DNA of 64,000 nt from Anticarsia gemmatalis (Eukaryota; Arthropoda; Insecta; Lepidoptera; Erebidae), in assembly GCF_050436995.1 (NCBI RefSeq), contig NC_134767.1:2914001-2978000 (forward strand), written 5' to 3'. Below, one piece after another: positions 1 through 13,129 of the stretch. The position numbers were made by a program, and so were the translations under genes. The stretch's first letter is position 1; every line of letters begins with the position of its first letter. The notes under the pieces are model-generated. The model worked only from the letters and a program-made list of their open reading frames with translations, was not told where the DNA came from and made no database searches.

Positions 1-1609
1 CGATGATTAAATAAAGCTGTCATTCAGCAACAATGTGTGTGAAATATTTTCAGGTATTAACGCACCACTATTAACAATTATGATGTATTAAATACTAATT
101 ATAATTAATGAGGAAGTAAGCCAGCGGTGTTGTTTATAATATGGGAAAGAATAAACGTTTAACTGGAGTTTTATTTGTTTTATTGTACCTCGTAAATCAT
201 CTATGACTCGCTTTCAGGGTGATTGCTTACAGCAGGTGAAGTACCTACATATCTATCCTGTTAAATTTAGGATTTATATTATCGTAAGCATATAGTATGC
301 AGGAATGCACGTGGTGACGAGCGTTATATTGAAGTAAATGAGTGTGGTTAATGCTAATTGTACTGTTTTTCAATATAAAATTTTGTTTTTAATGGTTTTA
401 CCTAATATACTAGCTATAAAACTGACCTTTTACTTTTAAAAACTCTTACATATTTACTATTTTTTCTATAAAATTAACAGATTTCTCTTACAATTATACC
501 GTTTATGTAATGAAATACTTATATTTTCCTGTTTTATAAACTCAGCATGGATATAGTTGTCTCCTTAAAAATAATACAGTCCTTAAAAACCCCATAACAT
601 CTTAAATATTCACCTTTTACGTAAGTATTTCCCATAGACATTAGGGTAAGCGATGAAGGGAAGAAATAGCATACCGCTCTTGGGACTAATATTAGCGATT
701 GCGAAGCGACCGGTTGATGGCTGCATTTTCATCTTATGGACTATTGCGAAGTAAGTATGGTTTTTAATAATAGGTAAAAATTAATCGTTAATTCATTTAA
801 TTAAACTTTGTTATGAATGTAATTGAATGAAAATAGGTTTGCGTTTTTTAGTCTTTGACTTTTCGTATGAAAATAAGGCGTTGTTATTTGTTTGTGTATA
901 AGTCTTCTTGTTTGAAGTAGTCTAGGGAACTGGCAATTTTATTTTTATATGTCAATACCAAATATAATATAGGGTTTCTATTTTATTATGTTAAATAAAT
1001 TATTGAAAAAGACTTATTTCGCGGTCTACATAGAGTGTTTAGTAATTATTCTTCCGTGACATAATTTTGTGACATATACCCGTAGAAAAACAAATACATT
1101 ACGGAAATCATATTACAATAATATAATTAAACAACTGAAAATGACAAAATATTTATTGCAACTTTAGACAAATGTGAAAGTTTCTAAAATAAACACGTCA
1201 TATTATTACTATATCTAAAGCTGGTAGATTATTAACGAAAGGTACAATTTCTAGTGGTTTTCTCACTAAACATGCCTGTGTCAAGATGACCCTCTACGAT
1301 TTACAAAAGCATAACAATATTTTAATAACTGATATTATAAGAACTTTAGGTATATTTTATTGGCTAAATCAAATAGTCTACATGAACAAGCTCATTGCAC
1401 AGCCGACCAATACTAAAAGGTCAATACAATCAATCAAAGCAGTGAGTAAATGTCTACCACTAAACACGGACAGTTTAGCACAAACAATACGATCAATCAA
1501 TTCTATACCTATTAATATAACACAGTACTATCAAATTGAAATGTATAGCTCCACTTTAATCTATTAAAATAAGTTAATATCAAACAGAACTTGGAAAAGG
1601 CATTTTAAA
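1..1609. other. AT-rich flank, no gene seen
   Basis: No supportable gene or recognisable repeat. A 93-codon open frame at 1286-1567 has low-complexity, repetitive content (several near copies of CAATCAATC) and no domain, so I do not call it. Confidence 0.5.
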
Positions 1610-1813
1610 TCCATACTAATATTATGAATGCGAAAGTAACTCTGTCTGTCTATCTGTCTGTTACTCAATCACGCCTAAACCAATTTGCGTGAAATTTGGT
1701 ATGAAGATATTTTGATACCCGAGAAAGAACATAGGCTACTTTTTACCCCGGGAAAATTACGCATTTCCATGGGGAAAATTCAGGAGGCGGACGAAGTCGC
1801 AGGTAAAAGCTAG
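1610..1813 (+). mobile_element. Short non-autonomous Helitron, ATGCGAAAG type
   Basis: The element starts with TC (TCCATACTAATATTATGAATG) and ends in CTAG, inserted between A and T, as expected of Helitrons. The 3' part carries the GGCGGACGAAGTCGC segment common in lepidopteran elements of this type. No coding capacity. Confidence 0.65.
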
Positions 1814-1867
1814 TAATAAAATATTTTTTTCAAGGTTTAGGCAGACGTACATGAATTAAGACTTTTT

Positions 1868-2010
1868 GCGTGTCTTCCGAAGCACGGAGATGCCCAGCTC
1901 AAATACCACTATGCGGTCACCCATCTATGGAATGACCGCGCCAAGGGTTGCCTAACCCACGGATCGTTTACCGACCTTTGAACGCAACTGGTTATGGGAT
2001 TCTTTACCGA
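1868..2010 (-). mobile_element. 5S rRNA-derived SINE, copy 1
   Basis: Read on the minus strand it contains CGATCCGTGGGTTAGGC, then GGCGCGGTCA and GATGGGTGACCGC. These match, in order, the internal control region blocks of animal 5S rRNA (CGATCACCGAAGTTAAGC, GGCGCGGTCA, GATGGGTGACCGC). The following GCATAGTGGTATTTGAGC and CTCCGTGCTTCGGAAG tail is shared with the other copies. It is a retroposon, not a working 5S gene, because the ends do not match 5S. Confidence 0.7.
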
Positions 2011-2043
2011 GCGCGTCACGGACTAGGCAGTCAGTACCTATTG

Positions 2044-3390
2044 ATTCTTACGAATATTCGTATTGTATCGTAGTTTAAATAAATGATTGTTGAAAATTTT
2101 GGGTTTTAATCCTGAAATACTTACAAAATTACCGTTTTTCAAATGCGTTTCAGAGTAGTTGTGAACCGAGAAAGATTTTAGCCAAGTATTTGTTGTTTTA
2201 TTTAAAAGATAAAAACTTCGTTAAAAATTTACAAGAAGATGCTTATTTGAAACTTTACAAACAGATCTTATTTGATCAGAGCCAGAAACTACTTTACAGT
2301 TTTATAAATACGGCCCTTAGGCCTTACGGCCATTCATACTCGCCGTAAAGTTGTAGTGGCGATATGAGCTTAAAGACTAAAATCGTTGAGCAACGAATAC
2401 TGCGTAGTGTACGAACGGCTAAAGATATTTCAGTCTTTTATACTATACATATTTTATTGCATATTGAATATTACAGTGTTATCTATGTGTTCAATGGCCG
2501 CCTTTACACATACGCTCTGTCGCGCGTTTTTATCAGCGTACAGGATTACGCACGGGAAAGACGGCGCGGTCTTCGCTCGCGATTTTCTTCGCGGCTTGAC
2601 AGCTGAGCGCGGCGTGCGCTCTTTCCTTTCTCCTTGCACACCTTTCACACGCACGCTCTTTCACGCGCGATAGATCGTGTGTGTAAGGCACCTAAAAATT
2701 AAAGATTATTAATTTAATAGAAGGATAAATATTTTAAAGCAGTCAATATGTCTATTTAAAACAGCTACCATAATTCTAACTTATTCTCTAAAACAGCTCA
2801 CGAACCCATTAAAATCCTAATAAAATCGTTTTTCATCGGAATATCCGCTTAATGTCCTCGCAAAAGAATTTAATCCGTTATTAATATGTTCGACATCACT
2901 CCAGGGACCGGGAAATTGATGAAACCTGTTGAACTAAACAATTTGAATTGGTAATTTGTCGAGTAAAAAAGTAGAGTAATTTTATATTCGGTATTGCTTA
3001 TGGAATAAATAAATAAGTTTGGTGTTTGATCGGATTTTTTGATCAGCTCTTTGTTGTGGCAGATTGTACTTCTATGTGACCTTTCATTTTTGGGCTCTTA
3101 TATTATATCTTGTTAGGGATTTTAATTAAAGTCAAACTGCCAAAGCCGTATTCAAAATATCTTTAAGACCCTTCATACACAAGTCTATGCAAATCTTGGA
3201 TTAGATTGTCATGGCAACAGTTTCTTGAAGACTAAAATCTTTGAGTATTGAAGACTTGCTGTCTTGTCTGCTATTTGGCTAAACTATACGTTATTGCTGC
3301 AGTGACGTTAGACCGTTTCAGCCACTGCATGATGCCTATTAACAGCGTACTGTGCTAATGCTAATGTGGTACCTATGTATTATTGTATTA
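2044..3390. other. Intergenic DNA with a CpG-rich block (about 2500-2685)
   Basis: Most of the stretch is AT-rich and featureless. About 190 bp near 2500-2685 is strikingly rich in CG dinucleotides (GTCGCGCGT, GACGGCGCGG, GCTCGCG, TTCGCGG, GAGCGCGGCGTGCGC, TCACGCGCG) against the AT-rich surroundings. Overlapping open frames on both strands here (2364-2673) reflect that composition. No domain is recognisable. It could be a promoter or first-exon region of a gene I cannot see, or an unrecognised repeat. Confidence 0.4.
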
Positions 3391-3664
3391 TCTATACTAA
3401 TATTATAAAGCTGAAGAGTTTGTTTGTTTGATTGTTTGTTTGTTTGTTTGTTTGTTTGAACGCGCTAAACTCAGGAACTACTGGTCCGATTTGAAAAATT
3501 CTTTCAGTGTTAGATAGTCCATTTATTGAGGGAGTTTGTAGGCTATATATCATCACGCTACTACCAATAGGAGCAGAGTACCAGTGCAAAATGTTACTAT
3601 AACGGGGAAAATTTTGACCCATTCTCTCTTATGTGACGCAAGCGAAGTTGCGCGGGTCAGCTAG
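3391..3664 (+). mobile_element. Short Helitron, GAAGAGTTTG(TTTG)n family
   Basis: Starts TCTATACTAATATTATAAAG and contains GAAGAGTTTGTTTG followed by a short TTTG/ATTG run. It ends CGCAAGCGAAGTTGCG-CGGGTCAG-CTAG. The CGCAA/TTGCG hairpin about 10 nt before the CTAG end, the TC start, and the A|T insertion site fit Helitron ends. No ORF. This is the most abundant element in the window. Confidence 0.75.
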
Positions 3665-6600
3665 TGGGTAATGAAATAGACCAGACATTCTACTGAAATA
3701 ATTCCAGGCTTCTTGAACGTTACGAGTAAAAAATTGTGACGTTTATTGTGATTTTCACGTCACAAAAACATATTCAACAGAAATACAACTAAAAAACCTA
3801 GTATTATCTCTTTGATAAAAACATACAAATTCCTAGTATTCATCACAACTAGACATGCTGATATCCAAGAAGTCTTATATAAAGGCAAGCGCGGGTCAAG
3901 ATAAATGGGTAAAGTAAATAACTCTCGTTACATAGGCACCCTGGCGCCTACAGATTTATAACTGTCTACCCTAATATTCTAAATGCGAAAGTCTGTAATC
4001 AAGTTTACAAGTAAAAATCTTTGTTAATGTATTATTATTTATCTATATATTTTAACATACATACATAAAGCCAAGACTTTTCGCATAGTGGCAAGCAAGA
4101 CCAAAGAACGCCATTTGATACGAATCTTATAAACTTCCCTTGCTTCATTCACATCCATACTTCTTGTCATATTTTAACTAAAGAGAATAATAGTAAATTC
4201 TACCCATTACTGTAATATCTTTTAGTCACCTCTCGGAATCAAGAAAAGTTGTAAATAATGATCATATTATTTACACTTAGGTTCTTGTGTTCATGCTTCT
4301 TTATGTTATTATTTTGTCTGTATGCTATCACGGCATAACTAATAGAATGTTTGCGAGTAATATCTCTGCGAAATAGGAATCAACCGATGTGCTTTCTTCG
4401 TCCTGAAATATATTTATTTAATACTTTTGGAAATGTTAATTTAGAATAAGAAGCTACCCGTGGTTTCGTTCGCTTTATTCAAAGTCTTGTGGTTACAATT
4501 AGTATCAAGATAGACTAGATAGCGCTTACGTAAGCGCTCGACAGAGGCAACGAAATCAAATATCCTAGGTTTGTGTAGCTGTCAGCAGAAGGAGGCGATG
4601 ATTCTTAGTCGGCGTTCGTATTGTATTTCCTTGCTTACGGAAGACAATGCCTTGGCAATTGGAGGAGTGAATTCTACCACTATCGACAACTGGCTAGCTG
4701 TTGAAATAATTTGTATCAAAATCGGATCAGCGCCTTTAGTAGGTGCCGTTAGACAATCTATGAAAGATATGAAAAACTAGATACACGACTCTATGCGTTA
4801 CAAAATGTCGGCAAAAAGCATGTCTTATATTCTTGTACTATTGTTTAAACATGTATTATACACTTGTACCAGAACATAAGGCATGCTTATCCAGCACTAA
4901 CTGCTTTGTGTCGAAATAAATATAAAAAGATCTTAAATGGACACATTCAAATATTTTCAAAATTTTGATCACGTCATGAACTTAACATGAACATAGTAAG
5001 GCTCTCTAATCTCTGATCCGTAGCCGGGTCACATCAACCGCATATATAGTCTGTATAGTTAATTATAAAATCACATCCTTATTAAAAATACATTCTCCAA
5101 GTAGGATTCAAAGTATAGCCATGAACTTAACGAGGCACAAATAAAGTTCAATTACTTAAACAAAGTGCAGAAAATCTTCTAAAGATAAAACCATTTAGGT
5201 TATAAACCTCGAATACGCTATAAAAGGCACCTGCTAGCACATATTATGGCGATTCTGAACATGAATTCATGAAAGTTTCGACTCTAATTGAAATAACGTT
5301 CATAATACGTGCGATTTAATATTAAATTAAGGTTACATTCTTCCTCTTATGAGTATTTAAGTCTCGTTTGTTTGAAACTGTCTGACTAATTACAAGTTAA
5401 GAGCTCTAAAGTTGAAATAATTGCTGCAAACTTAAGCTGTTGGACAAAAAGTCGCCGGCTATAATGGCAAAGAAAAACATGGTAAGGCTATTAAAGTTTT
5501 TTAACTATGGCGGTTTGACCACATAAAACTAGATTGGTAAATGTGTCTTTAAATCAGGCCGTGAGCATGATTGGTGTACCTCAATCGAAAAGTATTATCG
5601 TAAACCTATTTCGCATAGAGAAAATTCTCCCGACAGTTTTAAAAAAATGTCTGGGGCCAGCGCGGTATATTTAAAGAAATTGCCCGCGAAGTCTTAAGGC
5701 TCCTGGAACGTAACTAAGCAGACACTAAAGCGGAGCGAAGGTTTTATGCAACTGTATTGGTTATATTAGAACATATTCACTGAAGTGGATGAGCTGCCTA
5801 TTTGTCATCGTAAAGTAAAAGAAACCTGTGCACAAAATGGGATAATAATAGGTTTTTTTTTGTATAATTATATGTATTCTTAGGCTAACGGTTACAGGCA
5901 AATATAGCCCGAAATGAATAATTAGATTGTTTTATACCGCAACACACTTTCACTTCATAAACTTCACCACACTCGAAAGAAAACAATCGACCCAAATCAC
6001 TCGCCCCATTAGGTCCCATAAAAAAACCTCTTCATAAATCTACGTAACAATATATTTGATAAGTGAATGTATTGCCTATATCTTCAACAGTAAAACTCCT
6101 GAGTGGATACGTCATTTGGACTGACGTCGATTCTTGAGCAATTCGAAGGGTCGTAAATTTTTATATGCGTCACATTCTGAAAGGATGTTGATGTGTTTTT
6201 GCTTGGAAGTTTTGAGTGGTTACGTGTGTGATTGGAGCGGGAGATTATTTGAGTAAGTTTATAGTTGTTTGTAAAGAAACTGTTTTAGTTTGTTGCATAA
6301 TCTGGGGGGCTATCGTGTATCTACGTTGACAACTATCTGATAGTCATTGGCTTGTACATTGTTTCTTTGATATAATAATGATGATTCATTATTTATGCCA
6401 AAGCAACGTATTATTGCATATTAGGTTTTAATCTGACATGCACTGACTGTCATCTGAGGTACATAATACGCATGATAGGCACACATAATCATTTTCGGTG
6501 CGGCCCGTCAAAGAAGGATAGTAAGGAATTGCATATTAATGACCCTGGAATAAGTAACAAAAAAAATAAAGACACGATACTCAACATTACCCGTTTTACG

Positions 6601-7819
6601 TCCACCTTGGACCGTTCAACGTCAAAATACGCCTTTCTCAACCCGTGTACCGAACAAACACTATTACCAAACAACCATTTTTCATTCGCGTATCTTGTAA
6701 CGAACCACCGAGGCTTAATTGGTAATAGCTTGCAAGCCAAGTGGCAGTACTGGGTTCAAGTGTTGGTCGTTTTAAATTGGACCGGGAGGTTCCCAATTGG
6801 AATGCCACCTAGAAAGGAATTGACGTGAACTCGAAGGCTGATTGAGTTCGAAATGTAAGTTTCGGAAAATCTTATTCGGAATTTTCTGTTTTGATTGTTG
6901 GTTTGTTTACCAAGTTTTATATTAAGGAAAATATACTTTTTACTTTTTGAATAAAAATCTTGCCTTGAGATAAGAATTGGTAAAATTGTATTGGTTATTT
7001 ATATTTAATATAGTCCACTTTTTACCTTATTTGTTTGCCGCCGATCTATGGCAGCTACAGTCTTTCAAATTACACACATGCTGAGCATAAGTTTTCTGAA
7101 CACCGTTATAAACTTAACATTTTGACGAAGAGTTCATATTATTATTTACCTATTTGAAGGGATTGTGATTTTAACATTTTAGTATAATTTAAATGCTTCT
7201 TTGGACTTTTTATTTTTTGACGTTTTCGCTAACACAATCAACCTCTGTAACGGAAAAATATTAAGTATACTTACCTAAAAAAGAAATATGAACATTATTT
7301 AAAACTTAATATAATAATCCAAAGTATTTTTTATACAAGTGGTATCAAAATAACCCTCTTTCCATTTTTATTTTCTACGAATCTCGTCAAATTATCTGCA
7401 ACATACTTCACTTAGAGCCTTATTCTATTTTCACGAGCAGTACAAGTTTCGAAACGTCGTCTTCTAAATAAAATATACGAATTCTGTCACCTTTACATAA
7501 GCTTCAGTTGAAAAGATGCATTCGTAAGTAGTTTCCTTACTTCCAAGTTTTTCAATAAGACTTTTTTAGTTGATGGTAAAAAGTTAACATTTTAATTTCG
7601 TTTATTTCAACGTATTTTACCTGGTGGCACATTTGTTTAACACCCGGTTTCAGAGTACATTAAGCTGTAGTTTATCTATTCAATAGCATTTTTTTATACG
7701 GGTTTTAACGATATTGAGTAGATAAACTAACGCTAAATGTACCTCAGAAATCGGGGGCTAGTCATTCGACGGCTTAACTTAACGACTGTTAACTTGATTT
7801 ATAACAACCGAAACCGTCC
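3665..7819. other. Intergenic DNA, no gene seen
   Basis: AT-rich sequence without a supportable coding region. Open frames at 4571-4780 (69 codons) and 6472-6828 (118 codons) have no recognisable domain and no splice-consistent neighbours. The second is overlapped by an antisense frame. I see no clear transposon ends. Confidence 0.45.
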
Positions 7820-7940
7820 GTTTACGCATCCACCGAAGCTCAAATAGCACTATGCGGTAACCCATCTACGGAATGACCGCACCAAGGGTTACTAACCCAC
7901 ATGTCGCTTATCGACCGGTGAGCGCAACTGGCTATGAACT
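7820..7940 (-). mobile_element. 5S rRNA-derived SINE, copy 2
   Basis: The minus strand carries the same GTGGGTTAG, GGTGCGGTCATTCCGTAGATGGGTTACCGC and GCATAGTGCTATTTGAGC blocks as the copy at 1868-2010. It is diverged and lacks part of the CTCCGTG tail. Confidence 0.6.
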
Positions 7941-8040
7941 GCTCATAAATAACTTGAAGAAATTACCTAATAACCCGATTAATCAAACGTTGAAAATATT
8001 TATACTCTGATTTAAGATATTTCTACAGTAATTTCATTTA

Positions 8041-8145
8041 AGCGTCTCCCCGTGCTAGCAAACGGCCACCCATCTATGATATGTCCGCACCAAGGTTGCT
8101 TAACTCACTCAATCATTAATTACCGAACGATGATCTAGTAACCAG
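8041..8145 (-). mobile_element. 5S rRNA-derived SINE, decayed copy 3
   Basis: The minus strand keeps GGTGCGGACAT, CATAGATGGGTGGCCG and the CACGGGGAGACGC tail, which are diverged forms of the 5S-like core. It lies only about 100 bp from copy 2 in the same orientation. Confidence 0.5.
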
Positions 8146-8413
8146 GTATAAGTGTCTCGAATAAATTTTAATGACCAAGAAATGAACTTTAAATAAAGTG
8201 CTTGTTATAAAGTTTTAGTCGTTATTTTAATTAAGAATTACTTTAAGATGACATTGTGTACGCGTTGTTTGTTCTAACATTTAACCAGTTCTGAGAATAA
8301 TGTCTCGGGAGACTACAGTTTAAGCTGCCAACAAGGGTAAAAAGAAATTACTTGCAACTTTATTATTGAGAATATTAAATATGCTGCTTGAAAAATTGGA
8401 TAATATGAGAAAA

Positions 8414-8653
8414 CTAGCTGACCCGCGCAACTTCGCCTGCGTCACATAAGAGAGAATAGGTCATTTCCCCGCTTTTGTAACATTTGTTACGGACACTCTG
8501 CTTCTATTGGTCATAGCGTGATGATATAGCCTATAGCCTTCCTCGAGAAATAGGCTATCTAACACTGAAATAATTTTTCAAATCGGACCCGTAGTTCCTG
8601 AGATTAGCGCGTTCAAACAAACAAACTCTTCAGCTTTATAATATTAGTATAGA
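8414..8653 (-). mobile_element. Short Helitron, GAAGAGTTTG family, reverse
   Basis: Begins on the plus strand with CTAGCTGACCCGCGCAACTTCG (the 3' end with hairpin) and ends with AAGCTTTATAATATTAGTATAGA-type sequence, the reverse of the TCTATACTAATATT start. Flanks are consistent with an A|T insertion site. Confidence 0.7.
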
Positions 8654-9066
8654 TATTATATTGTTATGTGAAATTTTAAATAAAAATCTTTAGTTTTAGT
8701 TTGCAGTTTCAGGTATCTGGAAAGAGAGACTCTCTTCCCAGATAATTAAGGTTTGTAAACTATTTGTGTAACAAAGAAAGAAAAATATAAACATTAGATA
8801 AAATAATAGCTAAAAGACTGAAATACTTAATAAGGAATATTGTTCGTAATACATTTAAAGTAGTTGATAACCGTACAGAAAAGTTTTACGTCTCATATAG
8901 AACTAAGAAAGTACCGTTTCACGGAATATTTATCACGCAACAAAATATTTCATCCTTTCAACCATAAATAGGTATAGACAGACATATTACACTATTAGTA
9001 TGTACAAAACGTCTTCTATTAACCTTTATTGCCCATTAGGATAACATAAGTCTAGACTAAAACTAT

Positions 9067-9841
9067 CTATACTGATATTATAAGGACTAAAGTTTGTCAG
9101 TCTGTAACGCTTTCGTGGCTAAAACGGTGAACTATTTTTATAAGACTGGATTAAGCATAGCCGGATATTTCGTTTTTTTTTTCAATTAATTCCTGTATAT
9201 ATTTTCTAATTCATCAAAATTGTGCGCGAATAGATCGCTGGTCTGCTAGTTCTATGACCATAATCTGTAAAAAAATATATAGTATTTTTACTTTAAACTT
9301 ATTTATTTTTATAACATCAAAGTTTGGCGAGTTTACTAGCAATTAACACAAATTTTACTATTAAACAAATTTGACTGCCTCCGTGGCGCAGTGGTTTAGG
9401 TCGCCACGCCGATACCACTGCAACGGGAGGTCGTGGGTTCGATTCCCACACGGAGCAATTATTTGTGCGATCCACAAATAATTGCTTCGGGTCTGGTTGT
9501 GCTTTGTGTACGTTGTTTGTATGTTTGTAAAAGTCCCCGCGACACAAGAGCAATTCTTAGTGCGGGAGTTGTCTTTTAAAGAAAAAAATTTAAAGAAACT
9601 GTTAATTGCTAGTAAATTTGTTTGTTCGTACAAAAGTACAAGTTCGTACAAATAATTAAAATAAACCTTACCATGGCCTGTCTTTAGTGGCTAAACTACT
9701 CGACCGATTGCAATGAAAATAAGCATTGTGATAAAGAAAAAGTAGAGGTCAAAGATTGGCTACTTATGTTTTCAAAAATCAACCCTTAAGGGGTTAAAAT
9801 AGGGGGTGAAAGTTTTAACACGAGTGGCGCGGACCGGCTAG
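9067..9841 (+). mobile_element. Helitron-like element split by a SINE
   Basis: The 5' end TCTATACTGATATTATAAGG at 9067 follows an A. The 3' end GCGCGGACCGG-CTAG at 9841 precedes a T. The interval is longer than other Helitrons here because a tRNA-derived SINE (9374-9570) sits inside. The 3' part contains CTACTCGACCGATTGCAATG, typical of the 'addressing' region of lepidopteran short elements. Confidence 0.55.
9374..9570 (+). mobile_element. tRNA-derived SINE, CCGTGGCGCAGTGG family
   Basis: The head has an RNA polymerase III A box (TGGCGCAGTGGTTTAGG) and B box (GGTTCGATTCC) at tRNA-like spacing, followed by a non-tRNA body (ATTATTTGTGCG, GTTTGTAAAAGTCCCCGCGAC). The cloverleaf is not intact, so this is a SINE and not a tRNA gene. 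Confidence 0.75.
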
Positions 9842-12013
9842 TTAGTGTGTAAGTAGATACAAGTTTTGATCTAGTGTATGTTCATGACAGATTGTAAGGT
9901 CTCAAACCTTTGACTTTAGATGTACTTTGAATTAGTATCTAAAATAGATATTGTACTTCAGAAATACTGAAATATAGGTTATTTGGGGTTTAATTATAGT
10001 ATGTTAAAAAAAACCTAATCAAACTTTTTATTGGCTTTGTTACTTGTGCACGAGAGTTGTAGCATTTATTAAAATTTTGTTCGATATTTTGTATGACATG
10101 CTAGTTGTTGAAATACTCGTAAAGTTTTCATAACAGTACATAAAGTCTTTCTTTATGTGCTATTTTTTATCTACTTTTAATTTTAACGTATAAATAAAAT
10201 TATTCACTACAGTAACCGATATTTTAAACGTAAACTTATAAAGCAACTAAGTACCGTGTAACTATGATTCTGAAAACAAGTGGGCACTTACGCAAAGAAC
10301 ACGTTCTCTTCTAAACATTAATATTCACAGAACCTCTCACCATAATCATAAGAAGCTACAAAATAAAACTACCCTACATTTACATTTAAACTATTACGTA
10401 ACCTCACATATGAAAGGAGGTGCTAAGGTATGTAGTGGCTGGTTTCTAAGCAAAAATTCTTTTAATTTCCACCGGGACCGTGTGCCAGTTACCTACCGTA
10501 TGGACACGCCATAAATCATGTTACTCGGAGATGCGGGGAGAGTTATGTTTTTAATCTTTTCAAATAAATAAATAGGAGATGATGTGAGATGGGAGATGAG
10601 GAAGAGGAAAAGAGATGGGTAATGTAATAATGAGTTGTATATTAGTGAAATAGTTTAAGACAAGGTTATTGTAGTAGTGTGGTTATGTGTGCGCTTTGTT
10701 TTCGGCACGATATTTTAAGACAATTATTATTAATTAGTATATGATTAAATAGTGATTGAACAATAAAACTGGAAATTCAAGCAAAATAACTTAATTAGAT
10801 TGATTTAATTCGTTATTTTTGATAACTTACTGTATCATAATAATATGTAAGTTTCTAAGCATGAAAATAAAGCTCAATTTAGGGCAGTTAGCTGATTTAA
10901 ATTAAACAAATAAAAATATTATACTTAACATAATTATCGTAAGTTCATAGTACGTAATTTTAAAGTCGTTTCATCATAACATATATTTTAACTTAAGCAA
11001 AAAAATAGCACATCTTTATTCCCAAAGCTCAACGTACGTAGTGGCTGATCCTTCCCCACTCGGCGCGAAGGTAAGCCTTTTGCAATGTAATTGGATTTCA
11101 GACGTCATGATAAGTGTTTGTCAACATTACGACGGGTTATACCGTAAATATAAACAGAGTGGATAAGAACCCTTCTCTTGAGGTGATATGATAGTAAGTG
11201 CTTATAGTTACGTACATAAATTTAATATGTTTTTGTAAATAAATCCGATTTTTGCGTTATTGTCGGTTTGGGAAATGCAACATTTATACTGTCTTACAGA
11301 CTTCTTATAATACTGTCACGTTTTCACGGTTTTGCTAATGAGCCAATAACGGTAGAATATAGAATCTTTTTTTTATAAAAATCAGCTTTCAAGAGGCTGA
11401 AATAAGGGAAAAGAGTTTATGCGCAAGCAGAATAGCGCAAGTCTTCTAGTATTTTAATTATTAAGCAAAATATTTGTAAGTGTTATAAATATTGCTTCAG
11501 ATTATTGATATTACATCATTGCAGAAAATTCTAGCAACGTATTACAATTTCATTTGAACATATAGACAAATTCTTAAATAAAGTACTTACTACATATTTT
11601 CTACACATAATCGCGGCCGTTTATTAGAATAACGAGTAAATATCCACATTTTTCTTTTACACTGTTTCCGATAAAGGGTAAAAGTAATGTTTTCAGGATT
11701 TTAAAACTTAAACTACACGTGTAATAGATTAACTGTTTCAACAAAATATCAGTATGTTTTTATTCATAACGGATACGAAACCATAAAAGAAACATGATAT
11801 TATTATTTACCTCATCAGTTACAGTAGGGTGACCAGAAATAAAATAAATAATACACACTAAAGAATAGGGCCAATTTCGACTTACGGTCTACTTCTGTTG
11901 TACGGTCAGTAGTATATTTGACTGCTGATAGTAAGTTCTGATCATAAGGTTTTAGAGTTACATTCGGGTTTTTCGTTTCGGGTCGGACAAAGTCCTACTG
12001 TTTTTTTAATTTA
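9842..12013. other. Intergenic DNA, no gene seen
   Basis: AT-rich DNA with no coding region, RNA gene or repeat end that I can support. Confidence 0.45.
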
Positions 12014-12223
12014 TCCTACTAATATTATAAATGCGAAAGTTTGTGAGTATGTATGGATGTTTGTTATTCTTTCACGCAGATAGCACTGAATCGATTACGA
12101 TGATATTTGGTATGGAGGTAGCTGAAGACCCAGAATAACTCATAGGCTACTTTCTTCTCGAGGGATCGGGATTTTCACGGGAAGGGTTTCCACGCGGACG
12201 AAGTCACGGGCGGCCTCAAGTAG
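12014..12223 (+). mobile_element. Short Helitron, ATGCGAAAG type
   Basis: Starts TCCTACTAATATTATAAATGC after an A and contains ATGCGAAAGTTTGTGAG, TTTCACGCAGATAGC and GCGGACGAAGTCACGGGC. The expected CTAG end appears mutated to GTAG before T. Same type as 1610-1813. Confidence 0.65.
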
Positions 12224-13129
12224 TATAATTTCACAATGGTTGCCCGGAGTGTGGAAATGTGCCCGGCAAATGGCAATAGGATCACTCAGGCCTGTTAGAG
12301 AAGACTTAATATGTTAATGGTGAAAGACGGGTGTATTTCGTACATCTTTTCCTGCACCGGGTTTAAAAATACTCACATGAAAGTATAGTAGTAGTATATA
12401 TATAATTTTAAATTTAAAACTCATAAAATAGTGAATACGCGTCTACAATTTCTTTGCGTGACTGTTATGACTTAATAAATGTTTATTTTTATAGCGAATC
12501 ATATTATTATTGTTCGTTATTATTTGGTATCTTTATTACTTATTTATACTTCATAAATATGAGCTTTATAGTTTTACTAGTGCTACTAAAAACATAATTG
12601 TTATTGCGAACTAAATTAAATGTTTTCCGATACGATTTTACTGTGAAGGTAGAATCTGACTGGATGATGACGCGACTATGACGCCTTATTTCTAATCAAA
12701 CCATTTTAGATTCTATTACATTATCGATTGAACATTTTTTTTCCATTTACATTTTCAAACCCTGCGGGTAAAGCTGCAACTAGTATACTTACTTACATGT
12801 TAATAACGATTATAATGAGAAGTTATAAATATATTAAAAAAATAATAAGTCGTGACCTAAATTATTCCAAATCATAGTCACCTTATTTCCTGATATCTGT
12901 TTGTGTATTCAATCTCGATTACATTAGCCTTTTTTGCGCCTCCAGCGGGATATTAATATACATTTTATTTTCAAACCATTGTTGTTCAAATCTCATGAAA
13001 GGGAATCGCTTTCAATACATTACATTTTCCTACGTTCTACTTAATATTACATGATAACGATTTGATTTCTGTGACTAAATAGTGTTATAAATCTTTTCTT
13101 ATTAGATTTGTTAGAATATTTCCAAAAGA

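Noticed and set aside
2364..2673. Overlapping frames on both strands in the CpG-rich block
   Set aside because: They are explained by scarcity of stops in GC-rich DNA. No conserved motif is seen.
6472..6828. 118-codon plus-strand frame
   Set aside because: No recognisable domain, an antisense frame of similar length overlaps it, and no splice-linked exons were found.
9374..9450. Possible tRNA gene
   Set aside because: A and B boxes are present, but the acceptor and anticodon stems do not pair properly and the body continues as a SINE.
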